Below the pieces are notes generated by a model, which worked only from the letters and a program-made list of their open reading frames with translations, did no database searches and was not told the DNA's origin. The translations under genes and the position numbers were made by a program. From JABAAI01 sp965242745 (GTDB lineage: Bacteria > Spirochaetota > Leptospiria > Leptospirales > Leptonemataceae), in contig CBDETG010000095.1 of assembly GCA_965242745.1 (NCBI GenBank), forward strand, positions 68,729 to 132,728: a stretch of 64,000 nt of DNA. The letters are read 5' to 3'. Shown one piece after another: positions 1-8,998 of the stretch (position 1 is the stretch's first letter; every line of letters begins with the position of its first letter).

Positions 1-534
1 ATAGAGCGGGGCACTCTCACGGAGGAAGAGCGTCTGATTATCAATGGCCACATGGTAGAGACGGTAAAGATGCTGGAATCTTTGCCCTTCCCGCCCAATC
101 TACAGTCTGTACCGGAATATGCCTGCGGACATCATGAAAAAATGGATGGCACGGGTTATCCCCGCGGTATTTTTGCGGGCGACATGTCTGTGCCTGCGCG
201 TATCATGGCGATAGCGGATGTATTTGAGGCGCTTACAGCAGTAGATCGTCCTTACAAAAAGGGGAAAAAGCTTTCTGAAGCCATGTATATCATGGGCAGG
301 ATGAAAGAAGATAACCACTTTGATCCGGAGCTTTTTAATATTTTCGTAAAGTCCAAGGCTTATCTGGCTTATGCGCGCCTCTATATGCGCTCTGATTTGA
401 TTGATGAAGTGGACGAAGAAGCATTGCTCAAAATTCAGGCTAAGGGCTTTGATCTGCCTTCCCAAGAAGAGCGCCAAAAAAGGTGGGGAAATTTCTTAGC
501 TGCCTACCAGAACATTTCTACTTGGACAAAGTAG
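1..534 (+). CDS. HD-GYP domain protein, C-terminal part (5' end outside window)
   Basis: The frame is open from the window edge. It carries the second half of an HD-GYP domain: HHEKMDGTGYP is visible, followed by the ADVFEALTAVDRPYKK region typical of the family. HD-GYP proteins hydrolyse cyclic di-GMP with a di-metal centre. The HD metal-ligand motif should lie upstream of the window, so catalytic competence cannot be judged here. The last 70 or so residues after the domain are acidic and charged with no recognised fold. purC follows after 15 bases on the same strand, so co-transcription is possible. Confidence 0.85.
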   Translation: MERGTLTEEERLIINGHMVETVKMLESLPFPPNLQSVPEYACGHHEKMDGTGYPRGIFAGDMSVPARIMAIADVFEALTAVDRPYKKGKKLSEAMYIMGRMKEDNHFDPELFNIFVKSKAYLAYARLYMRSDLIDEVDEEALLKIQAKGFDLPSQEERQKRWGNFLAAYQNISTWTK

Positions 535-549
535 CGCTTAGCGTTTAGA

Positions 550-1446
550 GTGCTCTCAGAAAAGACAGTCACGCCTTTGTACAAAGGTAAAGTACGCAGA
601 TTATATCCGGTAGATGACAGAAGCCTTATGATCTATGTTAGCGACCGGGTCTCTGCCTTTGATCTTGTCTTTGCAGAAAGCATCCCCCGCAAAGGCAGCA
701 TACTCAATCAAATATCAGCAGCATGGCTACAAGCTATAAAAAAAGAGGCCCTCTGTGAGCGCTACGGCTTCTCTACTCATTTGATCACAGACAAACTTGA
801 AGAATTCCCAAGACCTTATTCTCAATTCTCTGCATGGAATGGCAGAGCCATATATGCCAAAAAAACGCAGCCCATAGACTTCGAATGCATAGTCCGGGGC
901 TGCCTGGCTGGCTCTGCCTGGAAGGAATACCTAAAAAGCAAATCTATTTGCGGCCAAAAGATGCCCGGAAATCTGCAGGCAGGAGAAAAGCTGCCAAAGC
1001 CTCTTTTCAGCCCATCCACAAAGGCCCCCCTCGGGGAGCACGATCGCAATGTCAGCTATGAAGAAATGGAAGCCAAATTGGGTACGGTATTGAGCAGAAA
1101 GCTAAAAGAGATTTCCCTGGCCCTTTATGAATTTGCTGCAAAGAAAATGCTTGCGCAGGGGATTTTGCTTGCTGATACAAAATTCGAATTCGGTCTTGCA
1201 AAGGAAAGGGAATTAGTATTGATTGACGAAGTCCTTACGCCTGATTCGAGCCGCTACTGGCTTTGGGATCATTACTTGCCTGGACATATCCCAGCTGGTC
1301 TTGATAAGCAGTATATACGTGATTATGTAGAGTCTCTAGGATGGAATAAAAAACCCCCTGCTCCCCCGCTTTCGCAGGAAATCATTTCCAAGACCAGCGC
1401 TTTGTATCAGGAAATACACAGCAAGATTAAACAAGCGCTGGCTTAA
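550..1446 (+). CDS. purC: Phosphoribosylaminoimidazole-succinocarboxamide synthase (SAICAR synthetase)
   Basis: This 298-residue cytosolic enzyme of purine biosynthesis joins CAIR with aspartate using ATP. The family signatures YKGKVRRLY (nucleotide-binding start), SDRVSAFD, GEHDRNVSYEEME and the metal-site ADTKFEFG are all present in order. Its length fits the roughly 300-residue type rather than the shorter E. coli type. The start is a GTG, chosen because it sits immediately ahead of the conserved N-terminal strand; no strong Shine-Dalgarno sequence is visible. The identification is secure. Confidence 0.95.
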   Translation: MLSEKTVTPLYKGKVRRLYPVDDRSLMIYVSDRVSAFDLVFAESIPRKGSILNQISAAWLQAIKKEALCERYGFSTHLITDKLEEFPRPYSQFSAWNGRAIYAKKTQPIDFECIVRGCLAGSAWKEYLKSKSICGQKMPGNLQAGEKLPKPLFSPSTKAPLGEHDRNVSYEEMEAKLGTVLSRKLKEISLALYEFAAKKMLAQGILLADTKFEFGLAKERELVLIDEVLTPDSSRYWLWDHYLPGHIPAGLDKQYIRDYVESLGWNKKPPAPPLSQEIISKTSALYQEIHSKIKQALA

Positions 1447-1518
1447 AAAAGAAAGACCGGCAAAAAAACAGCTAGATAAAAGTATCAGACCGCGCAGGGA
1501 AGCACGCTTTGCTCGTCT

Positions 1519-2634
1519 TCATTCCCGCTCTTCTACAAAAAGCAGCGCATGGCCATCAGGGTCCCTGGCCAGAAAGGCTCTTTTATAGCCCCGCAGAGTC
1601 TTATTGAGAGTCACGGGTCTTGCAGAGACAAGCCAGCTTTTTTGTTTCCTAAGAAGTTCCCAAAAGGGCAGAACATTTTCTACATAGAGCACGCTGTGCC
1701 AGTGCCATATATCACTGGCCTGAGTGTCGCGGGGATAAAGACGACCAGGTCCGGGGCGCAGGTAATGCAAAAACTCAATGGCTGGGCCTGCTTTGCCTTT
1801 TAGCGTTGTGATTTGCACCCGCGCATCTTTCACATTATTCAAGCGAGCCTGCTCTATACCATAGTTTAAGCTTCCGCCCAGCTTCTTCATTCCAAGCATA
1901 TCTCTATAAAAGGCCAGACTTCTTTGCGTACTAAAGACAGCTATAGCCGTATGATCTATACCTAAAAAAAGCTCTGCCTTCTTTCTTTGCCAACGGGGCT
2001 CGCCCTTGCCCGGCGGGAAATAAATGATTTCCAAAACATGCCTGTCTGGGTCCCGAAAATAAAAAGCCTTGATGCCGGCAGCGCTCTTATTCCAATCTGG
2101 TATACGCTGCGGGCTTGTGGAGACATGAGCTACGCCGTGTTTCCGTAAATGCCTATAAGCTTTTTCCATATTACTAACAACAATAGCTATATGCTGAAAC
2201 CAGAGATCATTGCTGCGAGAAGGCACGGGTATAGGGCGCCCCTCTGGAGTAAGAAATTCGTTAAGATGTATGATTTCCCGTCCTAAGCGCAGGCGGGCCG
2301 TACGCACGCGCAGGCCAAAAATACCGTAAAGCTCCTCCCATGGCTTTCCATAGACCTCACTGATCCACAGCTTCTTAAAAGCTAGAACTTTAGTATAAAA
2401 CAGGAGAGACTCCCGCAGATTAGAGACCGTAATCGCTATAGGTCCTACAGACTGGATATGAAGACTGCCGCTGGAAGCTCTTTCTTTCTGAGCCCATAAC
2501 AGGGACAAAGAAGCGCCGTCAAAAAGCAGAAACAGGGATATAAATAAACTAAGCTTTTTTATCCTGCTCATCTCTTGCAGAGCCTTTACATTATCAGATG
2601 CTGCGCTCTGGAGCGCTCCAATTCCCGCCGCCAT
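1519..2634 (-). CDS. Exported protein with two VOC (glyoxalase/dioxygenase-fold) domains
   Basis: This 371-residue protein has two vicinal-oxygen-chelate domains. The first begins near SVGPIAITVSNLRESLLFY and the second near GIDHTAIAVFSTQRSLAFY, each ending in a HALLF- or HVLEI-type strand (DPDRHVLEIIYF, DPDGHALLFVEE). A hydrophobic signal segment starts at the internal Met 22 (MSRIKKLSLFISLFLLF), so the mature protein is probably periplasmic. The upstream ATG at 2634 overlaps the stop of the GMC gene (TAATG) and has GGGAG ahead of it, favouring translational coupling; the start at 2571 remains possible. VOC domains bind a divalent metal and act on varied substrates, so the reaction cannot be named. 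Confidence 0.8.
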   Translation of the reverse strand: MAAGIGALQSAASDNVKALQEMSRIKKLSLFISLFLLFDGASLSLLWAQKERASSGSLHIQSVGPIAITVSNLRESLLFYTKVLAFKKLWISEVYGKPWEELYGIFGLRVRTARLRLGREIIHLNEFLTPEGRPIPVPSRSNDLWFQHIAIVVSNMEKAYRHLRKHGVAHVSTSPQRIPDWNKSAAGIKAFYFRDPDRHVLEIIYFPPGKGEPRWQRKKAELFLGIDHTAIAVFSTQRSLAFYRDMLGMKKLGGSLNYGIEQARLNNVKDARVQITTLKGKAGPAIEFLHYLRPGPGRLYPRDTQASDIWHWHSVLYVENVLPFWELLRKQKSWLVSARPVTLNKTLRGYKRAFLARDPDGHALLFVEERE

Positions 2635-4166
2635 TAACTCCCTAAGCGCCCTAAGATATGCTCACCTACGCGTATGGCGTTTGCGATAATCGTTAAAGAA
2701 GGATTCACGGCAGCGCTTGAAGGAAAAAAGCTTCCATCAACTACATAGAGATTTTTGACTTCATGACTTTGGCAGTTTATGTCCAAGACGGAGCTTTGCG
2801 GGTCTGTGCCGAAACGGCAAGTCCCTACCTGATGAGCAACTCCTCCCAGAGCTATCTTTTTCTTGAGATGCAGCGCAGCAGGCACAGAGCGGTCGACCTT
2901 TTTTATGATCTTACTCCAGCGCCTCACCAAGCGATGAAAAGAGCGCACATTGTTTTCTTTATATGCAAGACGTATAGAGCCCCGATACAAGCTGATACGA
3001 TTTTCCGGCATAGGGAGGTCTTCTGTCGTAAACCACCAATCTATAGAATGGCCTGCCATATAGTTCAACACAAAAGCAGGCGTCAAAGGAGGCGCATCGC
3101 CAGCGAGCATCTCCATCTTGGACTTCCCAAGAAGCTGAATATGACCCATAGGAAAATCATAACCTTTTTCACCCCAATAGAAATCATTGACTGCCATCGT
3201 TTTTTGAAAATGCGTAGGATTCTTCTTGTGGCTGATGCCAAGCATTGCCCCATTTACATGCTTCATAAAATTACGCCCCACTTGATCAGAGCCGTTAGCA
3301 AGCCCTCTAGGATGCTTGTCATTGGCAGAGGCTAAGAGCAAGGCAGCAGAATTGGCCGCCCCGCAGGCCAGCACAACAATATCAGCGCTGAAGCTGAGCT
3401 TTTCTCCCTTGCGCTCCACTTCCACTTCTTTGATTTCTTTACCGCTTGTATCTGTATGCAGGCATACAACCTTAGCCTGCGTCAAGAGGCTGATTTTAGC
3501 GCTGCTTAGAGCGGGCCGTACACAATCTACGTCAGAATCAGCCTTTGCATTAACCATACAAGGGAAGCCATCGCAGGTATCACAACGTATGCAGGCGCTG
3601 CTCAACGCATTTTCTTCGTCCAAGTGCAGACCCAAAGGTACATAGAAAGGAGAATGACCTGCTCTAAGCAAAGCATCATAGATTTCCTGTATACGAGGCT
3701 CATGACTTACAGGAGGATGCGGATACTGCCTGCTGAAAGCAGGCTCAGTAGGGTCCAAGCCCGCCTTCCCATGCACAGAGTAGAGCTCTTCGGCTTGGCA
3801 GTAGTAGGGCTCAAAGTCACTGTACTTGAGAGGCCACTCCGGTGAAATGCCGTCTATATGCTGCAGCTTCTCAAAGTCCTTTTTGCGTAATCTAAGGAGA
3901 GCTGCCCCGTAGACTTTGGTATTGCCGCCCACCCAGTAGCCTGTGCCAGGGCGGAAGGTCTTGGCTTTATGATTGTACCATAATTCACTAGTATGATAGC
4001 GCTCTTTTTGAAATACAGAAGTAGGATCCCAATTTTCCTTTTCTCTGGGCAAAAAAGAACCACGTTCTAAAAGCAGAATGTTTTTATTGCTGCCTCGGAG
4101 AGCATGAGCAAGCGTTCCTCCTCCCGCTCCTGTCCCAATAATAATTAGATCATAATGCTCTGCCAT
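2634..4166 (-). CDS. GMC-family FAD-dependent oxidoreductase
   Basis: This 510-residue flavoprotein has an N-terminal FAD-binding Rossmann motif (IIIGTGAGGGTLAHAL) with the ribose-binding ERG after it. The C-terminal GMC domain contains GTCRFGTDP and the VVDGSFFPSSAAVNPSLTI segment that carries family active-site residues. A Cys cluster (CIRCDTCDGFPC) sits in the middle, as in a bacterial GMC subgroup. Such enzymes oxidise alcohols, sugars or sterols. It lies in a leftward operon between an SDR dehydrogenase and a VOC protein, which suggests shared substrate catabolism or modification, but the substrate is unknown. Confidence 0.88.
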   Translation of the reverse strand: MAEHYDLIIIGTGAGGGTLAHALRGSNKNILLLERGSFLPREKENWDPTSVFQKERYHTSELWYNHKAKTFRPGTGYWVGGNTKVYGAALLRLRKKDFEKLQHIDGISPEWPLKYSDFEPYYCQAEELYSVHGKAGLDPTEPAFSRQYPHPPVSHEPRIQEIYDALLRAGHSPFYVPLGLHLDEENALSSACIRCDTCDGFPCMVNAKADSDVDCVRPALSSAKISLLTQAKVVCLHTDTSGKEIKEVEVERKGEKLSFSADIVVLACGAANSAALLLASANDKHPRGLANGSDQVGRNFMKHVNGAMLGISHKKNPTHFQKTMAVNDFYWGEKGYDFPMGHIQLLGKSKMEMLAGDAPPLTPAFVLNYMAGHSIDWWFTTEDLPMPENRISLYRGSIRLAYKENNVRSFHRLVRRWSKIIKKVDRSVPAALHLKKKIALGGVAHQVGTCRFGTDPQSSVLDINCQSHEVKNLYVVDGSFFPSSAAVNPSLTIIANAIRVGEHILGRLGS

Positions 4167-4248
4167 ACTCTCTCTTTCTAAGCCCTTGCAATTGTATCGT
4201 ACGGCAGCAGCGCTTTAGATAGGGGTAGCGCAACACCTTACTTTTGCG

Positions 4249-5055
4249 CTAACCATTATCAGCAAAACCGGGATAGCAAGTCATGCCTCCATCCACATAG
4301 ATCGTGATTCCATTTACATAGTCTGATTCGTCAGAAGCAAGCCACACAGCCGCCTTCCCTATGTCTTCTACAAGCCCTACCCGTTTATATGGAATCAGGG
4401 CAAGTAGTTTTTCCTCAGCTTCTGGGGTAGACCACGCAGCCTCGTTAATAGGAGTTTTGATTGCGCCGGGAGAAACAGCATTTACCCGGATTTTTTGTGG
4501 AGCAAGCTCCTGAGATAAAGACTTCATCAAAAGCAAGACGCCGCCCTTAGACGCAGCATAGTTACAATGGCCGGACCATGGGATAATATCATGCACAGAG
4601 CTCATACAAATGATCTTGCCAAGGGCACAGGAGCGCTCTGGCGCAGGCCCTCGGCGCAGGAATTCTCGTACTGCCTCTCTTGCGCACAGAAACTGGCCGG
4701 TCAGATTGACTTCTATGACCTTGTTCCATTGCTCTAAAGTCATATCCGTGATCTTAGCGTCCCTTTGCAAACCAGCATTATTAACAAGTATGTCTATTGT
4801 GCCAAATTCCCTGCGCAGCTGAGCAAACATATCCCGCACCTGTTCCTCTTTAGAGACGTCCGCTTGCAAAAGGATGGCCTTGCCGCCGGCTGCTTGGATT
4901 TCGTCCTGGGCCTGGAATGCCTTTTCCTTCTCTGCTACGTAGTTAATAGCTACCTGCGCTCCAACAGCAGCCAGAGCCTTAGCTACGCCCAGCCCTATGC
5001 CAGAGTTGCCTCCCGTAACTAAGGCAGACTGGCCTTGCAGTAATGAGTCTTTCAT
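4249..5055 (-). CDS. Short-chain dehydrogenase/reductase, glucose 1-dehydrogenase-like
   Basis: This 268-residue classical SDR has the NAD(P)-binding TGGNSGIGLGVA near residue 16, NNAG, the catalytic Ser in CMSSVHDI, and YAASK (Tyr-Lys pair). The C-terminal DYVNGITIYVDGGMT is typical of glucose 1-dehydrogenase and 3-oxoacyl-ACP reductase relatives. It oxidises or reduces a hydroxyl/keto group with NAD(P). It starts 2 bases after the stop of the upstream YHS gene and precedes the GMC gene by 82 bases, so the three look co-transcribed. The true substrate is not readable from the sequence. Confidence 0.88.
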   Translation of the reverse strand: MKDSLLQGQSALVTGGNSGIGLGVAKALAAVGAQVAINYVAEKEKAFQAQDEIQAAGGKAILLQADVSKEEQVRDMFAQLRREFGTIDILVNNAGLQRDAKITDMTLEQWNKVIEVNLTGQFLCAREAVREFLRRGPAPERSCALGKIICMSSVHDIIPWSGHCNYAASKGGVLLLMKSLSQELAPQKIRVNAVSPGAIKTPINEAAWSTPEAEEKLLALIPYKRVGLVEDIGKAAVWLASDESDYVNGITIYVDGGMTCYPGFADNG

Positions 5056-5057
5056 CG

Positions 5058-5522
5058 TTATTTTTTCTCTAAAGCGGGCCAGTTTTTATCGGCCCTTTTT
5101 ATATAAAGCGCCTTGTTTTTACGCCATTTGGCCTGCACATCTCTATCATAGTTTAAATAAAGTTTCCCCTTATAGATATCCCAGGCATTGGGATCGATGC
5201 CCGCCGTATGGCCTTTAGATACCGCATAAGCGCAATATCCGCCGAACTGCGGGGCATATTTCTTAGGCGCCTTTTTGAAAAGATCGCGGTTTTTTGCGCT
5301 TGCAAAAAACCAATTCGCCCCTTTCCAATGGAAGGAGTACTTCTTTTTCCCCTGCACAGGACGCTTTTGAAGGAAATAAGCTACCACATCATATCCTTCT
5401 ATGGCCTTACTTCCAAAAAATGTTTTATTCACTGGATTTGCCCCTAAGGACAAAAAGCTAAGCAGCAAGAGGCTGATGAAAGCTCCCGCTAAGCATTGCT
5501 TGTTTCTATTTCTTGTACGCAT
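5058..5522 (-). CDS. YHS domain-containing exported protein
   Basis: The start at 5522 is chosen because AAGGAGG lies 7 bases upstream and the product then begins with a clean signal peptide (MRTRNRNK followed by a leucine-rich core). The mature part is one YHS domain: GYDVVAYF, YSFHWKGANWFFASAKNRDLF, and GGYCAYAVSKGH. These features match the periplasmic YHS proteins often encoded beside redox enzymes and metal handling genes. A longer reading from 5648 is open but lacks a ribosome-binding site. It is the first gene of the leftward YHS-SDR-GMC-VOC cluster. A metal-related role is inferred only from the family. Confidence 0.8.
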   Translation of the reverse strand: MRTRNRNKQCLAGAFISLLLLSFLSLGANPVNKTFFGSKAIEGYDVVAYFLQKRPVQGKKKYSFHWKGANWFFASAKNRDLFKKAPKKYAPQFGGYCAYAVSKGHTAGIDPNAWDIYKGKLYLNYDRDVQAKWRKNKALYIKRADKNWPALEKK

Positions 5523-6047
5523 AAGCATACCTCCTTTAACATAAAACCTGCCTGAAAGGACAATGCCGCAAGTACGAAGCGCCTTTTTGTACAGACAAGT
5601 TTTTCTCTTTTCTTTGACAAGATATATATACGCACAACATATCTGCAATATAAAATCCTATGATTTTCAAAAAATTCTCACTATGAGCGCAGAGCGCCCT
5701 GCTGCACAAAGCAAAGTTTTTGAGACCACTTCTTAAAAGCAGGAAAGAGAAAGCGCTACATATCTAAAATAGAGAAGACGTTTTTTTCGCTTAAATCATA
5801 AAAAGAAAAACAGCGCAAGCTGTAGTTTTCAAGCGCGCAAGATATACAAAAGCGCCGGGACATAGAGTACGATCAGCGGCGATTGCGAGCGGGAAGAATT
5901 ACAACAAGCCACAGCTCCCCGCTCTTTGCGCAAAAACGCCCTTCCACTGTGTAGGCGCAAAAATAGGCGCTATATACAACTGACTCAAAATAAAATAGAA
6001 ATGAAGAAAACTATATACAATAGTCCGCTAAATGCAAATACATAATA
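5523..6047. other. Intergenic stretch without a recognisable gene
   Basis: About 525 bases separate the YHS gene from the restriction-modification module. The stretch is AT-rich at both ends and holds no convincing ORF, tRNA or long repeat. The promoter of the leftward YHS operon must lie in its left part. I could not pick a -35/-10 pair with confidence. Confidence 0.4.
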
Positions 6048-7538
6048 CTATAGTTTTTCTTTTGAAAAATTGAGGATTTTTTTGATTTTTCCTGGTTGCG
6101 CAAAATTACATTTTCCTTGTCCATTAAGTTCAACTAGGAGTCTGGAAATATGTGGGCATTGTAACTCCCTGCATATGCGATTTGCGTCATCCAAATTTTC
6201 GCAAGGTATGAAGGCGTGCATTGCTTGATTGCCTTGCCATGGTTGACCATTCAAACTGCCAAGCACTTTAGGAAGAAAGCTATGTTTTCCATAGGCTTCC
6301 CATATGACTTTATAAGGAGCAAATGAATATGGCCCCACCCCTAAAAGAAACCACCAAATTCCTTTGTCTATAAAGTTTTTTATGAGAGTTCCTTTCCGAT
6401 TCTCCAATTCTTTTTTGCAAGAACATAAATAATCAAAGCCCTTTATGGTTTTTATTTTCACTTTATTAAGTGGTTTTCCTTTCATTCTATCATAAGGAAG
6501 AAAAACCCATTTTAATGGTTTCGTATTTTCTTTGCGCCATATTTCTTTTGAAGCTAATGGAAATAAATATTGATCATCTAAGTACTCTGGTTTAGCGTCA
6601 AAAATAAATACTTTACTTGCGCCGCAGGGATTAACGCCTTGACGCGGTTTTTGTTTTGCTTTGATAAAAACTTCAACATTCAATTTTTGGGGGGCATTTA
6701 AAGAAACTACTCTTAAAGGATCAGAAGGGGCTTTTAATGGTAATGCTTGAAGTGAAGAATAATTTTCTTTCCCTCCTCTAAAATATGGAAGGGGAAATTT
6801 TTGTTTGCTGCCTTTATGAAAATGACATGCGCAATAAGCAGTCCCGATCCCTTCAAAGACCTTTTCCCCGCAAAATTCAAAAATTTCTTTTACGCTGAAT
6901 TGGCTCGTCTTGCTTTGATAATCCCGAAAACCCATGTGCGCATCATCTCCCGTAAATAAAGACAATGGAGTAAAAAAAAATGCGTCACTATTATTTTTTA
7001 GCATTTTGTGAAAAACAATCTTTAATACCAAAGCGGCAATATCCGTTCTAGATGCCCCCAGCAAGGCGGCTTGTCTATTAGGAACAAGTCCGTATTCAAT
7101 AAAATAATGTTTCAATACTTCTTTATAATTTTGTGGTAAATCCGTAAAGTTTGCCCAAGGCGGATTGCCAATAAGAATATCAAACTTATACTCAAGAGGC
7201 TTTAGAATGATGTCTCTCAAAATAATATTACTTTGAGGAAGACAAAGGCCGTGCTGTGACTTTAATTTCTTTCTTAGAATATTCAAATTTTTTTCTTGGA
7301 GTTCAACCATATAAAGCCGGCTCAGCATTTCGTCAGTAATTTCAGTGTTCCTTTCTTTTGCCGTTTCAATGAAAGCTATAGCGAAGGCTCCAGTTCCAGC
7401 AGTTGGGTCACAAATCGTTTTGCCTTCAAGCCAGCTCTCAAAAACATTCCAACGGGAAATCAGCCACTTAGCCCAAAGGACGGGGGTAAAAACCTCTCCA
7501 ATCTTATCTGATTCTAAAACTAAAGTTTTGGTAGCCAT
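6048..7538 (-). CDS. N6-adenine-type DNA methyltransferase of a type II restriction-modification system
   Basis: This 496-residue protein has the S-adenosylmethionine-binding motif DPTAGTGAF (residues 44-52) and the catalytic NPPW motif (125-128), the order expected of gamma-class adenine methyltransferases. The C-terminal 250 residues probably hold the target-recognition region. The start overlaps the upstream endonuclease gene by 35 bases, so the two are one transcription unit. It should protect the host from the partner nuclease by methylating the same site; the recognition sequence cannot be inferred. Base composition is clearly more AT-rich than the neighbours, which fits horizontal acquisition. 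Confidence 0.88.
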   Translation of the reverse strand: MATKTLVLESDKIGEVFTPVLWAKWLISRWNVFESWLEGKTICDPTAGTGAFAIAFIETAKERNTEITDEMLSRLYMVELQEKNLNILRKKLKSQHGLCLPQSNIILRDIILKPLEYKFDILIGNPPWANFTDLPQNYKEVLKHYFIEYGLVPNRQAALLGASRTDIAALVLKIVFHKMLKNNSDAFFFTPLSLFTGDDAHMGFRDYQSKTSQFSVKEIFEFCGEKVFEGIGTAYCACHFHKGSKQKFPLPYFRGGKENYSSLQALPLKAPSDPLRVVSLNAPQKLNVEVFIKAKQKPRQGVNPCGASKVFIFDAKPEYLDDQYLFPLASKEIWRKENTKPLKWVFLPYDRMKGKPLNKVKIKTIKGFDYLCSCKKELENRKGTLIKNFIDKGIWWFLLGVGPYSFAPYKVIWEAYGKHSFLPKVLGSLNGQPWQGNQAMHAFIPCENLDDANRICRELQCPHISRLLVELNGQGKCNFAQPGKIKKILNFSKEKL

Positions 7539-8175
7539 TCTCTCTAAACATTTCTAATGCTTCAATTCTCTTAATCGCGTCTTTACTTACTCGACGGTAA
7601 TGAGCAATTGCAAGCTCTATAAATAAATCATAAAACTCTGTTAATTTACGATTCCAGTCTATTTCATCCCATATTTGATTAAGCGTGTAATTAAGACGAA
7701 CTTGCCCTGTCCCCAAATTTTCAATACGATAAGCATTCTGGGGCAATACAACAAAGGGAGCTACTCGAATATACTCAATGTCTCTCTTGCTTGTTTTATT
7801 TGATGCTTGGTTATGGCCAAATTCAGCAATTAGAAAAACGCCCTTATCATTAGCGAGGTATTTAAGAAGATTGCCAACCGCACATATGCCTCCATCTGAA
7901 TACTTTTTAGAGTCTAAATCTTTTGTTTTTAGATCAATACCAACAACTTGATTTTCTTTTTGAAAGGCAAAGTCAAAGATAGTTTTCTTCCCAGGTCTTT
8001 TTAATGCGGTATAACCTAAATCGTTACATATAGCCTCCCAATTATCCGTAATACGTTTTTCGATCATTGCTCCAAAGGCCCGAGAGTCTTCTCTAGCTGA
8101 CATTCCTGATTTAAGTTCTTCAAAGAGACTAGAAATTTTATCTTCTACTTGTTGAGAAATATTTTTTTGATTCAT
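7504..8175 (-). CDS. Putative type II restriction endonuclease (PD-(D/E)XK fold)
   Basis: This 223-residue protein is encoded immediately upstream of, and overlapping, a DNA methyltransferase. A candidate PD-(D/E)XK core is visible: IFDFAF (Asp 68) followed 13 residues later by GIDLKTKD (Asp 81, Lys 83), with a helix-rich N-terminus. I do not recognise a specific named enzyme. The gene order, the overlap and the core motif support a nuclease assignment. The start codon lacks a Shine-Dalgarno sequence and sits just after a strong hairpin (8184-8225). AT-rich composition is shared with the methyltransferase gene. Confidence 0.75.
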   Translation of the reverse strand: MNQKNISQQVEDKISSLFEELKSGMSAREDSRAFGAMIEKRITDNWEAICNDLGYTALKRPGKKTIFDFAFQKENQVVGIDLKTKDLDSKKYSDGGICAVGNLLKYLANDKGVFLIAEFGHNQASNKTSKRDIEYIRVAPFVVLPQNAYRIENLGTGQVRLNYTLNQIWDEIDWNRKLTEFYDLFIELAIAHYRRVSKDAIKRIEALEMFRENGYQNFSFRIR

Positions 8176-8183
8176 TTTGTATT

Positions 8184-8225
8184 TTTACAGTTTTAGGTTT
8201 TCATCTATTCCTCTAAAACTGTAAA
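8184..8225 (-). promoter_or_regulatory. Hairpin leader with mini-ORF ahead of the restriction operon
   Basis: TTTACAGTTTTAG (8184-8196) and CTAAAACTGTAAA (8213-8225) form a perfect 13-bp inverted repeat around a 16-base loop, ending 8 bases before the endonuclease ATG. Read on the minus strand, the loop region holds GAGGAA followed by ATG AAA ACC TAA (8204-8193), a ribosome-binding site with a three-codon ORF. The endonuclease itself has no evident ribosome-binding site. This could be an operator, or an RNA hairpin that limits nuclease translation. Confidence 0.5.
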
Positions 8226-8325
8226 TAAACCTGCTTCCTAAAATTGAAAACCAGAATGACTCTATGCTATTAGCGTAGCAAGCGTCTTTTGCATACTCAC
8301 CTTGACCGTGCTTGACCGGCTATTT

Positions 8326-8980
8326 CAATTTCAAATTGGGACAAGCATAGACTTCACGGGCTGTCCGACCATTCAATGAAACTCTGTGCATGTTGTTCAA
8401 CAATGCAGCGGCCTGATCCTTCAGCCTGACTTTAGGACACTTTTAGCAAGTTTGGCTCTAAACTCCCGGCTGCTCCTTCCATTCTGCGCATGGAATTTAA
8501 GTTAGCTTTCGCCTTGCACACATCCTTTTTTGAAATATGTTTATAGAGCGTTTTGCCTGGAAAGTATACCTAAAGTAGGCGAATAGAATTTTCTACTAAT
8601 CCTTTCTGCCATGGCGCTCCGGGTCGCATGCAAATACGCGGGTGTTTTGTTGCGGTGCCTAATTCCATCGCTTGCAAATTGCGCACGATCAGCACGATAT
8701 ACTTGATCCTTCCTGCGACTTTGACTTTATCTCATGGGCTATTGCTTATCTTGGATAAGCCTAATCTTTTAGCAATTTTTCTGCAGCTCATGTCCCGCCT
8801 CCCTTCTTTTTTCGATGACACAAGGATCTTCGTATGTTATTTTGTACATGCTTCTGCTCCCTTTTTTAGGGTTGGTATTTGCCTAAATGGTGGCAGAAGC
8901 CTTGGTTGTCCTACATCATTTTTGCATTATTTTGTCCTAGTCAGATTGAGTTGGCACATAGCTGTCCTAATTTGAAATTG
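8326..8980 (-). mobile_element. Decayed IS30-family insertion sequence with both terminal inverted repeats
   Basis: The ends CAATTTCAAATTGGGACA (8326-8343) and TGTCCTAATTTGAAATTG (8963-8980) are inverted repeats with one mismatch. Between them the minus strand reads, in shifting frames, pieces of an IS30-like transposase: MYKITYE near the start, SCRKIAKRLGLSK (helix-turn-helix), RPGAPWQKGLVENSIRLL (catalytic-domain block), then VYFPGKTLYKHISKKD. Stops and frameshifts separate the pieces, and the 655-bp total is shorter than a normal IS30 element of about 1 kb. The element is therefore an inactive relic. Confidence 0.75.
8340..8860 (-). pseudogene. IS30-family transposase remnant
   Basis: This is the coding relic inside the 8326-8980 element, read leftward from about 8860. 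Recognisable blocks are the N-terminal helix-turn-helix region (KIAKRLGLS), the PWQKGLVEN motif, and YFPGKTL. They occupy different frames with intervening stop codons, and internal sequence between the helix-turn-helix and the catalytic Glu block is largely missing. No active product is possible. Confidence 0.7.
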
Positions 8981-8998
8981 ATTTTGCCCACGCTGGTA

